Assembly: GCA_028288705.1 (NCBI GenBank)
Contig: JAQBNH010000008.1
Span: 270,416-334,415, forward strand
Direction: 5' to 3'
From: Ferruginibacter sp.
GTDB taxonomy: Bacteria; Bacteroidota; Bacteroidia; Chitinophagales; Chitinophagaceae
DNA length: 64,000 nucleotides
Shown: one piece after another, positions 9,215 through 17,363 of the stretch
Layout: every line of letters starts with the position of its first letter
How positions within the stretch are numbered: position 1 is the first letter of the stretch
The notes under the pieces: generated by a model
Seen by the model: only the letters and a program-made list of their open reading frames with translations
Told to the model about the DNA's origin: nothing
The model's database searches: none
Made by a program: the position numbers and the translations under genes

Positions 9215-9724
9215 TTAGTTCACCACAGCAGCGAGGTCCCGGGCGTCAGGGTTGTCGATATAATATCGTTTGATACCACAGATCTTCGACTCATCAATAA
9301 TATCGATCAGGTTGCCGAATGAGGCTTCATTCGTTGGCTTTATGATCAGGCTGCATTCATCAGCACCTCTCGCTTTCAATACAGCCTGTCTTTTCTTTTG
9401 AAGGATATCTCTTAACCCGGAAGCGGCGTAAGTTGTAGTAAGAAAAGGCTTATCTGACGGATTTCCTTCATAATAAAACACCTGGTTGTTTTTCGCAGCA
9501 ACGACTGTGATCGCACAACTCTCACAAACAGGATCGTTCTTTGTTCCGTCATCTTTTGGTGAGATAATATTCATCACCTGTGGCTCTGCCATCGTTGTGG
9601 TAAACACAAAAAAAGTGATGAGGAGGAAACCGAGATCCACCATAGGTGTCAGGTCAACACGGGTGCTTTTCTTTACCATCCGTTGCCCCTTTGTTTTCTT
9701 GCTGTTGCTGATGATTTCTGCCAT
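9215..9724 (-). CDS. ExbD/TolR-family proton-channel subunit (third copy)
   Basis: A 169-residue ExbD-type protein: a short basic cytoplasmic N-terminus, one membrane helix (about 30-46) with the proton-carrying aspartate D30, then a periplasmic domain. Residues 20-45 are identical to residues 25-50 of the ExbD at 10695-11243, which suggests a fairly recent duplication or strong constraint. The periplasmic part differs and contains a CESC pair (PVCESCAIT). It lies 87 bp downstream of tonB, beyond a terminator-like hairpin, so it may be expressed at a different level from the rest of the cluster. Confidence 0.9.
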   Translation of the reverse strand: MAEIISNSKKTKGQRMVKKSTRVDLTPMVDLGFLLITFFVFTTTMAEPQVMNIISPKDDGTKNDPVCESCAITVVAAKNNQVFYYEGNPSDKPFLTTTYAASGLRDILQKKRQAVLKARGADECSLIIKPTNEASFGNLIDIIDESKICGIKRYYIDNPDARDLAAVVN

Positions 9725-9766
9725 ACAATTAGTTTTCTTTGAGATTCAGCAGCCAATAATTTCCAT

Positions 9767-9790
9767 AAAAAAACCTCCCGGTTGGGAGGT
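9767..9790 (-). terminator. Terminator between tonB and the third exbD
   Basis: On the minus strand a 7-bp perfect stem (ACCTCCC/GGGAGGT with a 4-nt loop) is followed by seven T. It lies 22 nt after the tonB stop, so exbB-exbD-exbD-tonB probably ends here, with partial read-through or a separate start for the last exbD. Confidence 0.75.
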
Positions 9791-9811
9791 CTCAAATATG
9801 CTTTTTGTTGT

Positions 9812-10645
9812 TTAGTTTTCTGCAACCACGAATGTGATTGGCTGACGGCGATAGGCATTTACGTTCCGGCCATTTTGAAGGGCTGGCGTCCATTTCGGGC
9901 CTTTTTTTATCACCTTCATTGCTTCAGCTTCCATGCCATAACCGAATTTTGTTTCGGCAACTACATCACTGATAGAACCATCACGGCTCACGATAAACCG
10001 AACGATAACTGTATAAGTTCCTTCCGGTGCACCATTATCAATTGGTGTGTTTGCATCCAGGTTTTTAGTGAGGAAGTTTCTCCAGGCACCATTACCGCCA
10101 GGAAATTCCGCTTCATTTTCCACCTTCGTGAAAACCTTATTTTCGTCATCATTTGTTTTTGGAACTTCAACCACTTGTGTTCCTTTATCTTCTACCGGCG
10201 CCTGTACAATTTGCGTTGTATTATCTGTTTCCACAGTTTTTGTACTGATCACCTGTTCTTCCTTGATCTCTTCGATCTTTTCATCAGGTTTCACCTCTTC
10301 ATCCTTAACGATTTTAGGAGGTGTGAATTTCACCTGGTTGATTTCAGGTGGTGGCGGTGGTGTTGGAGGCGGTGGTGGAGGTGGCGGTGGTGGTGGTTCA
10401 TCTTTCTTGATCTCCGCCATTTGTGTATCCACAACGTCCAGTTTGTCGTTGTCATTATTCCTGTTCATCAGGTTGGAAGCGATCGTACCTAAGAAAAGCA
10501 GCAGGATAAAAGATCCTGTTACAATCATAGCCTTCTTAATCCTTGAGTTGTAAGTCTTTCTCAAATCGTAAGCGCCATAGGTCTTATTCTTTCCTTCGAA
10601 GATGATATCAAGAATGTCAGCGTTTAAAATTTTATTTGCTTCCAT
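9812..10645 (-). CDS. TonB-family energy transducer with polyproline spacer
   Basis: A 277-residue TonB protein. The cytoplasmic N-terminus has the Bacteroidota motif KTYGAYDLRKTYN (21-33), followed by a membrane helix at about 39-58. A periplasmic spacer contains a run of 15 prolines broken once by threonine (84-99) and then Glu/Lys/Val-rich sequence. The C-terminal TonB domain (about 190-277) has the EFPGG and YRRQPITFVV ends. It would pass proton-motive energy from the adjacent ExbB/ExbD to TonB-dependent outer membrane receptors, none of which is encoded in this window. A second tonB lies at 32568-33401. Confidence 0.93.
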   Translation of the reverse strand: MEANKILNADILDIIFEGKNKTYGAYDLRKTYNSRIKKAMIVTGSFILLLFLGTIASNLMNRNNDNDKLDVVDTQMAEIKKDEPPPPPPPPPPPTPPPPPEINQVKFTPPKIVKDEEVKPDEKIEEIKEEQVISTKTVETDNTTQIVQAPVEDKGTQVVEVPKTNDDENKVFTKVENEAEFPGGNGAWRNFLTKNLDANTPIDNGAPEGTYTVIVRFIVSRDGSISDVVAETKFGYGMEAEAMKVIKKGPKWTPALQNGRNVNAYRRQPITFVVAEN

Positions 10646-10694
10646 TGTAATCTCTTTGTTTAATTAGATTCAGAACTAACGATAATTCCACAAA

Positions 10695-11243
10695 TTATTT
10701 CACACCATTTGCTGTTTCTGTTTGCTGGATCATCAACTCTTCCGTTGGTGTCATATCCACTTCAGCATAGTGGCCTGGTGGAACAGCAGAAATCGTCATT
10801 TCGTCCAAAATATCAATCGCATTTTTAAAAGTCGAATTCTTATCAGACTTAATGATGTACATCAAATCATCAATTGGAGTCGCTTTCCTTTTTTCATTGA
10901 TCAGGTTGCGGATATCTTTGAAAGTGGTGCTTTTAAACTGCTCACTTAATTTATCTGCTTCCAGCTGGCCGTAATAATAATACACCTGGTTTCCTTTACC
11001 AAGGAGAATCGTCATCGCACCTGAATTTTTCACTTTCAGCTGCTGATTCGGATCATCCTTTGGCTCGTTCATATTCATGGCCGTTGACTGGCTCATGGTT
11101 GTTGTAAATACGAAGAACGTGATCAGCAGGAAACCCAGATCTACCATTGGGGTAAGATCTACGCGGGTAGATAATTTTTTTCCTTTTTTAACGCCGGGGC
11201 CTTTCTTATGACCGCCACCCGACGAGGTATCCATCTCTGCCAT
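10695..11243 (-). CDS. ExbD/TolR-family proton-channel subunit (second copy)
   Basis: A 182-residue ExbD-type protein with a Gly/Lys-rich cytoplasmic N-terminus, a membrane helix at about 33-50 with proton-path aspartate D35, and a periplasmic domain. Its transmembrane core is identical to that of the ExbD at 9215-9724. It starts 28 bp after the preceding exbD and is followed 49 bp later by tonB, consistent with one operon. It should form the stator with ExbB, which uses proton flow to move TonB. Confidence 0.92.
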   Translation of the reverse strand: MAEMDTSSGGGHKKGPGVKKGKKLSTRVDLTPMVDLGFLLITFFVFTTTMSQSTAMNMNEPKDDPNQQLKVKNSGAMTILLGKGNQVYYYYGQLEADKLSEQFKSTTFKDIRNLINEKRKATPIDDLMYIIKSDKNSTFKNAIDILDEMTISAVPPGHYAEVDMTPTEELMIQQTETANGVK

Positions 11244-11271
11244 GGTACTTATTTTTTTTAATAATGATCAA

Positions 11272-11922
11272 TTACTTAGACGCGGCTGCTGTTTTAGCCA
11301 ATTCCGATCCGGGAGGAGGTGCCTGCCCGTTTGTAACGATCCTGAATTTGTAAATATCATTCTTCTTAAAAGCCTGTTTGATATTTTTAAAAGCAGGATA
11401 CAGAGCGTTGTTATCTCCTTTCACCAGCAACATTTTCTCCAATGCTTTCTGGTCGCCGCCGGCATAAACGTTCGTAACGCTACGCAGCCAGTCTACCATT
11501 TCATTATTGGTACTGTCTGTAGGAATTCCTTCCATTTTATCAGCAGGAATTTCTTTCGCCAGTGCCAGTGAACCTTTAATCTTGTTTAATGGCAAGCCAA
11601 TAAATTGTTGCTTATTCCATTTAGCAAGTTCTGCAGGAGAAAGGCCTAAACCTTTCGCATCGTTGATATTTTTGAGGATATCTGATTTTTTTGTCTCATC
11701 ACCCAGCATTAAAAATGTTCTGCCATCTTTAATAAGTGTGATCAGGATCGCATTATCAGGAGCTACCTGTGAGGCTACAGAAGAAGGCGGTGTTACCGTC
11801 AATACTTCCGGTGGCTTTTGTTTTGTCGCCAATATAAAAAAGGATAACAACAGGAAAGCCACATCACACATCGCCGTCATGTCAACGGTCGTGCTCTTCC
11901 GTGGTATTTTAACTTTTGGCAT
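11272..11922 (-). CDS. ExbD/TolR-family proton-channel subunit (first copy)
   Basis: A 216-residue ExbD-type protein, longer and more divergent than the other two. The membrane segment (about 18-36) begins DMTAMCDVAFLLL with aspartate D20 in the proton path. The enlarged periplasmic region ends in a Pro/Ala/Lys tail. It is the gene immediately after exbB (57 bp). Two dissimilar ExbD proteins after one ExbB is the common Bacteroidota arrangement, where they may act as a heteromeric partner for TonB. Confidence 0.9.
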   Translation of the reverse strand: MPKVKIPRKSTTVDMTAMCDVAFLLLSFFILATKQKPPEVLTVTPPSSVASQVAPDNAILITLIKDGRTFLMLGDETKKSDILKNINDAKGLGLSPAELAKWNKQQFIGLPLNKIKGSLALAKEIPADKMEGIPTDSTNNEMVDWLRSVTNVYAGGDQKALEKMLLVKGDNNALYPAFKNIKQAFKKNDIYKFRIVTNGQAPPPGSELAKTAAASK

Positions 11923-11979
11923 TCTGTTTATTTTTTATGATTGTTACTTTAAGATGCAAACCTTTGTTCCTTCCATACA

Positions 11980-12840
11980 TTATTTGTACAGGGAAGCAAA
12001 AGATTGTGTTAAAGTAAAACCAGACTCATCAATACCGTAGGTGATACCGTCGATCCTTGTTGTAAAGATGTTGTAGAAAATGATCGCAAATGCAGATGTA
12101 CCAATACCCAGAGCAGTGTTGTACAGGGCTTCAGAGATACCTTGTGATAATTTACCTGCAGCAGCACCACCGCCACTATCTTCACCCAATGCAGAGAAAG
12201 AACGGATCATTCCCATTACCGTACCTAACAGACCCAACAGGGTTGCAACCGATGCGATAGTAGAAAGGAATACCAGGTTTTTTTCCAGCATAGGTAATTC
12301 CAGTGAAGTTGCTTCTTCCACTTCTTTCTGAATCGCCAGTACTTTTTGTTCTGTACTTAATTCTGTGTCAGTGATCATTTCTTTGTAACGGAAAAGACCA
12401 GCTTTCATAACATTACCAACTGAACCTTTTTGTTTGTCGCATTCTGCCAGGGCAGCATCAACATTTTTATTGGCAAGATGATATTGTACTTTACGTACGA
12501 AATCTGCATTGCTTGCAGTTCCTGCAGCCTTAGAGATAGTAAGAAAACGCTCAACGATGAACGTTAATACAGTCAGCAAACAACCGATAAGTACCGGTAC
12601 AATGATACCACCTTCATACATTTTCGGGAAAATACCTGCCTTCGGCCCCTGATGGCTTGGCCAGAACCATCCTGTTCCTGGTTGATTAAAGTTTGATTCT
12701 GCACCCATTACGAACCGCCAAATCACATAACCGATAATAACGCAAAGCAGCGGCGCTAACCATGAAATGGAATTACCCGATTTTTTTACCTGAACTGAGG
12801 TTACTGGTTTTACTGTTGCAGTTGGTCTTGTCTCTGCCAT
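11980..12840 (-). CDS. ExbB/TolQ/MotA-family proton channel
   Basis: A 286-residue membrane protein of the MotA/TolQ/ExbB family. It has an extra N-terminal membrane segment (about 28-45), a second helix around 80-100 (VPVLIGCLLTVLTFIVERF), a cytoplasmic helical region, and the two C-terminal helices typical of the family (LSTIASVATLLGLLGTVMGMI and the ALYNTALGIGTSAFAIIFYNIF region). I chose the ATG at 12840; the frame extends three codons further only by using TTG. It heads the minus-strand cluster exbB-exbD-exbD-tonB-exbD. A 235-bp gap upstream should hold its promoter, but I find only an imperfect -7 box there (TAGCATTG, 12909-12902). Confidence 0.93.
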   Translation of the reverse strand: MAETRPTATVKPVTSVQVKKSGNSISWLAPLLCVIIGYVIWRFVMGAESNFNQPGTGWFWPSHQGPKAGIFPKMYEGGIIVPVLIGCLLTVLTFIVERFLTISKAAGTASNADFVRKVQYHLANKNVDAALAECDKQKGSVGNVMKAGLFRYKEMITDTELSTEQKVLAIQKEVEEATSLELPMLEKNLVFLSTIASVATLLGLLGTVMGMIRSFSALGEDSGGGAAAGKLSQGISEALYNTALGIGTSAFAIIFYNIFTTRIDGITYGIDESGFTLTQSFASLYK

Positions 12841-13075
12841 AAAAGTCAATTTTTAGAAAGTGAAAATTTTAATTTCTTTTTGTTTTTAAATTTTGATAAC
12901 ACAATGCTAAGAAAAAATGAAATACTATTCTTTATTTTCCCGGGTAAAATTAAACGGAACGCACAAGTTAATGAAATAATCGAAAGCAAACGATGGATAA
13001 AACTAAATTTTATTTCCCTTTCGCCATGTTTTTTTTGATAATTTCTTAACGATGAAACGCGCCTTTTTCCTGGGG

Positions 13076-14359
13076 TTATTCGTACCGCAAAGCAACGATC
13101 GGATCAAGTTTCGACGCTTTGTACGCCGGGTATAAACCTGCTACCAATCCAACCAGCGAACAAACGAAGACGGCTGCTATCACCCAACTCCAGGGAACAA
13201 CGAAACCTGTCTTTAATAATATCGCTACTACATTACCCACCAAAACGCCTGCCACAATACCGGCAGCAGCACCCATTAGGCTGATCAGGATAGATTCGAA
13301 TAAAAACTGTGAGCGGATATCTTTTTTCGTTCCGCCCAGGGCTTTTGTCAACCCGATTTCTTTCGTACGTTCATTCACGGCAACCAGCATGATGTTCATT
13401 AGGCCGATTGCAGCCCCGATCAATGTGATGAAGGCAATACCGATCGTACCCTTTTCTAAAAAGCCCAGGTTAGTTAATAATGACTGCGCAATGCTGTCGC
13501 TTTTGTCGATAAAAAAATTATCGTCATCCTGCACTTCCAGCTTCCTTATCGGCCGGAAAGTACCTTTCGCTTCGCCTGTTGCCACATCCAGTATCTTCAG
13601 GTCGTTTACCATCACTGCAATGATGTACGAACTTTTTGTTGTGGCATATTGCCGGCGTATATTGTTATTCGGCATGATCACGATACGGCTCGTATTAAAA
13701 AACGCGCTCGAACCTTTGTCTTCCAATACCGCTATGACGCGAAAAGGAATATGATCCACATTCACCACCTGGTCGATGGCGCGCGCCACATTATCAGGAA
13801 ATAATTTTGCTGCCACGCCTACACCCAACACGCATACATTGCTCCCGGCCTCAATTTCGTTATTGGTAAAATTGCGGCCGTAGCTGATCTTGTATCCGTT
13901 TAATTCCAGGTAATTTTCATCACCACCAAAAACATTTACATCGGGGTTGGTTTTTTTTGAACCGGCATTAACAACGATTCCTGATGGCCCTCGTACAGCG
14001 ATGCCCACTTTACTGTTCGGAAAATGATAGCGCTCTTTAAACGCTTTCGCTTCTTCATAACTGATGGGAATACCGTTGTTGGAATTTTTCTGACGCAGCG
14101 AAGACTTGCTGGTTTTTCTACTGCTGCTGTTATTGCCGCCACCGAAGTTAATATTGCGGTCGCGATGCCGGATACTGAACGCATTTGCACCCATCGTGGT
14201 AAAGCTGCTCGTGAGGCTGTTGCTGGCCGCCTTGATGGCGGTAATGATGAGGATAAGGGCGAAGATTCCGAGCGCCATGATCACGACTGTAATAGCGGTT
14301 CTTAACTTATTACTGCGAACATTTTTCCAGGAAAGTGCGAGCGAATCTTTGTAAGTCAT
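13076..14359 (-). CDS. MacB/FtsX-like ABC transporter permease
   Basis: A 427-residue permease: an N-terminal membrane helix (about 19-45), a large periplasmic MacB-type core domain, and three C-terminal helices with the FtsX pattern (MLVAVNERTKEIGLTKALGGTKKDI, then two hydrophobic blocks, ending PAYKASKLDPIVALRYE). A Ser/Asn/Lys-rich insertion lies at about 68-95, before the core domain. Proteins of this type couple a cytoplasmic ATPase to export or release of lipoproteins, peptides or other envelope substrates. No ATPase or adaptor gene is next to it. It follows nuoN by 70 bp on the same strand, so read-through from the nuo operon is possible, though its function is unrelated. Confidence 0.9.
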   Translation of the reverse strand: MTYKDSLALSWKNVRSNKLRTAITVVIMALGIFALILIITAIKAASNSLTSSFTTMGANAFSIRHRDRNINFGGGNNSSSRKTSKSSLRQKNSNNGIPISYEEAKAFKERYHFPNSKVGIAVRGPSGIVVNAGSKKTNPDVNVFGGDENYLELNGYKISYGRNFTNNEIEAGSNVCVLGVGVAAKLFPDNVARAIDQVVNVDHIPFRVIAVLEDKGSSAFFNTSRIVIMPNNNIRRQYATTKSSYIIAVMVNDLKILDVATGEAKGTFRPIRKLEVQDDDNFFIDKSDSIAQSLLTNLGFLEKGTIGIAFITLIGAAIGLMNIMLVAVNERTKEIGLTKALGGTKKDIRSQFLFESILISLMGAAAGIVAGVLVGNVVAILLKTGFVVPWSWVIAAVFVCSLVGLVAGLYPAYKASKLDPIVALRYE

Positions 14360-14429
14360 GATTTCAATATTGATCTAAAGATAATACCGGCACCACTGCA
14401 GCGTACAAAGTTTTTATAAACGGCAACGA

Positions 14430-15824
14430 TTAATGATACAACCAGCCCAGTAGCAGTTCAGGATAAATACCCAATACAATTATTAGCACCGCGGTAATCA
14501 CCAGTAACAATTTGAACGATGACCTTATCTCGCCAGCTTCGATCACGGGCGTTTCACCGGCTTCTTTAAACCAGATTGCCTGCAGCACCCGGAAATAATA
14601 ATAAGCACTGATGGCGGCAAATAATACCGCTGCGATCACGAGCCAGAACTGGTGACCATTTTCAACTGCTGCCATCAGCATCAGGAATTTACTTTGAAAG
14701 CCTGCTGTTAACGGAATCCCTGTTAACGAAAGCAGGAACACGGTAGCAGTTGCAGCCAGCACCGGCTGCGTTTTGCCCATGCCATTAAAACCGTCAATCG
14801 TGAGATCATTCATTTTAATGAGGATCGCGAAGATCCCGATGGTTGCCAGGCTATATGCTGCAGAATATAATACCAGGCCTTCTTTTGCCCGGTCATTTAA
14901 TGCAAACAAAGCAAGCAACATAAAACCTGCCTGCGCAATACTGGAATAAGCCAGCATACGTTTTACACTCTGCTGAAAAACTGCCGTAATATTACCGATG
15001 AGCAGTGTTGCCAACGTAATAAATACGATTAATTTTTGCCACTGCGGTTGTACCTGCCCAAACGCATTTTCAAACAGCCGGATGAACGCAAAGAAACTCG
15101 CTACTTTCACGATCGTACTCATGAAGGAAGTAAACACAGTTGGCGCGCCATCATACACATCCGGTGTCCAGAAATGAAAGGGAGCGGCAGACACTTTAAA
15201 AGATAAGGCGATGAGGAGAAAAACCAGACCGATGCTGATCATCACCGGCATGGCCCCTAAGCCTAACTGAATATTGTTGATATAAAAAGAAGCGTTGCTG
15301 TTACCACCATAAATAAAGGCGATGCCCATTAATAAAATCCCTGTAGAGAATGAACCCATCAGGAAATATTTCAAGCCTGCCTCGTTGCTTTTCAAATTGC
15401 GTTTATCGCTGCCCGTTAAAATATATAACGGAATTGAAATGATCTCAATGCCAATAAACAACAACAACAACGTATTGTAAGTCGCCGACAATGCTACACC
15501 ACATAGAACGAAGAACATCAAAGCAAAATATTCACCCACATGCTCGCCTACTTTTTCTACGTCGCGGCCGCTAAGCATGAAGAACAATGCGGTAGCACCA
15601 AACACTACTTCAAGAAAAGTAAGGTTGAAACTGTTTACGCGCAGCATATCTTTTGTATCGATATTAAACAGCGCCTGGCCGGTATATAACTCCATTCCGT
15701 TCACAACAAGCAACAAAATGATCCCGGCGATGGCCAGGTATTTTGGCGTGGCCTTGCTTTTGACAAAAACCCCGGAAAACATCATCAGGATACCCCAGAC
15801 AGCAGAAAATACAATTGCGTTCAT
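14430..15824 (-). CDS. nuoN: NADH-quinone oxidoreductase subunit N
   Basis: A 464-residue polytopic membrane protein of the antiporter-like complex I subunits, last gene of the nuo operon. The family signature is clear in LLLLFIGIEIISIPLYILTGSDK and in the lysine-containing helices (FKVSAAPFHFWTPDVYDGAPT, VKRMLAYSSIAQAGFM). It is one of three proton-translocating subunits (L, M, N) of the membrane arm. Length is close to the usual 460-490. It starts 34 bp after nuoM. Confidence 0.95.
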   Translation of the reverse strand: MNAIVFSAVWGILMMFSGVFVKSKATPKYLAIAGIILLLVVNGMELYTGQALFNIDTKDMLRVNSFNLTFLEVVFGATALFFMLSGRDVEKVGEHVGEYFALMFFVLCGVALSATYNTLLLLFIGIEIISIPLYILTGSDKRNLKSNEAGLKYFLMGSFSTGILLMGIAFIYGGNSNASFYINNIQLGLGAMPVMISIGLVFLLIALSFKVSAAPFHFWTPDVYDGAPTVFTSFMSTIVKVASFFAFIRLFENAFGQVQPQWQKLIVFITLATLLIGNITAVFQQSVKRMLAYSSIAQAGFMLLALFALNDRAKEGLVLYSAAYSLATIGIFAILIKMNDLTIDGFNGMGKTQPVLAATATVFLLSLTGIPLTAGFQSKFLMLMAAVENGHQFWLVIAAVLFAAISAYYYFRVLQAIWFKEAGETPVIEAGEIRSSFKLLLVITAVLIIVLGIYPELLLGWLYH

Positions 15825-15858
15825 AATTTTTATCTAATATTTTTCAACCCGGCCATTC

Positions 15859-17352
15859 TTATTTTGCAGACAGCAGTAAATAGTCCACTGCTGATTTAGT
15901 TAGTGTGATCAATGTTTGCGGGAAAATCCCTACAACAAATATGAGCACAGCCACAAAACTCAATACCATTTTTTCATTCAGTGAGATCTCTTTCATCGCA
16001 GCTGTAACCGCATTGGTATCTCCATAAAAAACTTTCTGAATCATATTTAATGTGTACGCCGCGGCGAGAATAATACTCAGGCCCGCGATAGCCGCATACC
16101 AATTATTGTAATGGAACAAGCCGCTGAACATCAGGAACTCTCCGATGAATGCATTCGTTAGTGGTAATGCGATGTTGGCCAGCGCAATGATGACCAACAA
16201 AATTGTTAGCACAGGCGCTTTATGCGCTACACCACCTAATTGGGATATCTGTTTTGTGCCTGTACGTTTTTCCAACTGATCAACTACGATCCAAAGACCA
16301 ATAATATTGATACCATGATTAAACATTTGCAGCAACACACCTTGCACGCTCACTTCATTCATGGCGAAAATGGCAGCACACATTAAACCTATATGGGCGA
16401 TAGAAGAATAGGCAACTAACTTTTTCAAATTGTCCTGCACCAGCGCGATGCAACTTGCGTAAGTAATTCCGATGATCGAAAGGATCATCACGATATGCGT
16501 GAAGTTTACGGTAGCAACAGGAAACACGGGGATGAGCCAGCGGATCACACCAAACAAACCCATTTTCACCATCACACCACTTAAGACCATCGTTACAGGA
16601 GCAGGCGATTGATCGTAGGTATCAGGCTGCCAGGTATGAAATGGAAATACAGGCATCTTGATCGCGAATGCTAAAAAGAATAACCAGAAGCACCAGTTTT
16701 GATCAGCCGCTGAAAGATGTGCATTATAGAAAGAAGATAAGGCAAAAGAATGTAATGAACGGGTACCGTCTTCAAATACGCGCTCCGGCGTATGGAGGTA
16801 AACATAAATAATCCCGATCAGCATCAGCAGCGAACCCGCGAATGTGTACACAAAAAATTTAAAGGTTGTCTGGATTCTTTTTTCGCCGCCCCATTTGCTG
16901 CAAAGGAAATATACGGGGACCAATGCCAGTTCCCAGAAAAAGTAAAACAGCAACGCATCCATAGCAACGAAAACCCCCATCATACCGGCCTGCGAGAGTA
17001 ACATCAATGCGAAAAATGAAGAGGCGTTCTTTACGTTGTTCTTATAAGTAGCAATAAATATAATTGGGAAAGCAAGGGCATTCAAAAAAGTCAGGATGCG
17101 GCCCGTACCGTCTAATCCCACGTAAAAACTATTCCCCAAATATTTCATCCAGTAATAGTTTACGTTATTGTACGAACTATATTTCGGATCAGCATAACAA
17201 AGGCTGATAACAGATACAGCAAGCGTTAACAGTGAAGCCAGCAGTGCCACATTTTTCACTGCATTTTCTTTCCTGATAAAAAAACAAATGATCCCGGCTA
17301 CCAACGGCAACCAAAGCAGCAATTCAGGAAATGTAAAATAAGTACCCAGCAT
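15859..17352 (-). CDS. nuoM: NADH-quinone oxidoreductase subunit M
   Basis: A 497-residue antiporter-like membrane subunit of complex I. Recognisable elements are the FFWELALVPVYFLCSKWGG segment with its conserved glutamate, KMPVFPFHTWQPDTYDQSPAPVTM and LKKLVAYSSIAHIGLM. It forms one of the proton channels of the membrane arm. Its start is 11 bp after the nuoL stop, consistent with translational coupling. Confidence 0.96.
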   Translation of the reverse strand: MLGTYFTFPELLLWLPLVAGIICFFIRKENAVKNVALLASLLTLAVSVISLCYADPKYSSYNNVNYYWMKYLGNSFYVGLDGTGRILTFLNALAFPIIFIATYKNNVKNASSFFALMLLSQAGMMGVFVAMDALLFYFFWELALVPVYFLCSKWGGEKRIQTTFKFFVYTFAGSLLMLIGIIYVYLHTPERVFEDGTRSLHSFALSSFYNAHLSAADQNWCFWLFFLAFAIKMPVFPFHTWQPDTYDQSPAPVTMVLSGVMVKMGLFGVIRWLIPVFPVATVNFTHIVMILSIIGITYASCIALVQDNLKKLVAYSSIAHIGLMCAAIFAMNEVSVQGVLLQMFNHGINIIGLWIVVDQLEKRTGTKQISQLGGVAHKAPVLTILLVIIALANIALPLTNAFIGEFLMFSGLFHYNNWYAAIAGLSIILAAAYTLNMIQKVFYGDTNAVTAAMKEISLNEKMVLSFVAVLIFVVGIFPQTLITLTKSAVDYLLLSAK

Positions 17353-17363
17353 CTAATATTTTT

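Noticed and set aside
9782..10492. Plus-strand frame of 236 codons opposite tonB
   Set aside because: Antisense shadow rich in Phe, Trp and Cys with no recognisable domain; tonB on the other strand is certain.
10047..10553. Long plus-strand frame with a glycine-rich run opposite tonB
   Set aside because: It is the antisense image of the polyproline codons of tonB; no family match and no start context.
12902..12909. TAGCATTG upstream of exbB as its promoter
   Set aside because: One mismatch to the -7 box and no TTG at the expected distance, so I did not list it as a feature.
13076..14359. The permease as part of the complex I operon's function
   Set aside because: It follows nuoN on the same strand, but its family has no known role in respiration; co-transcription is possible, a functional link is not supported.
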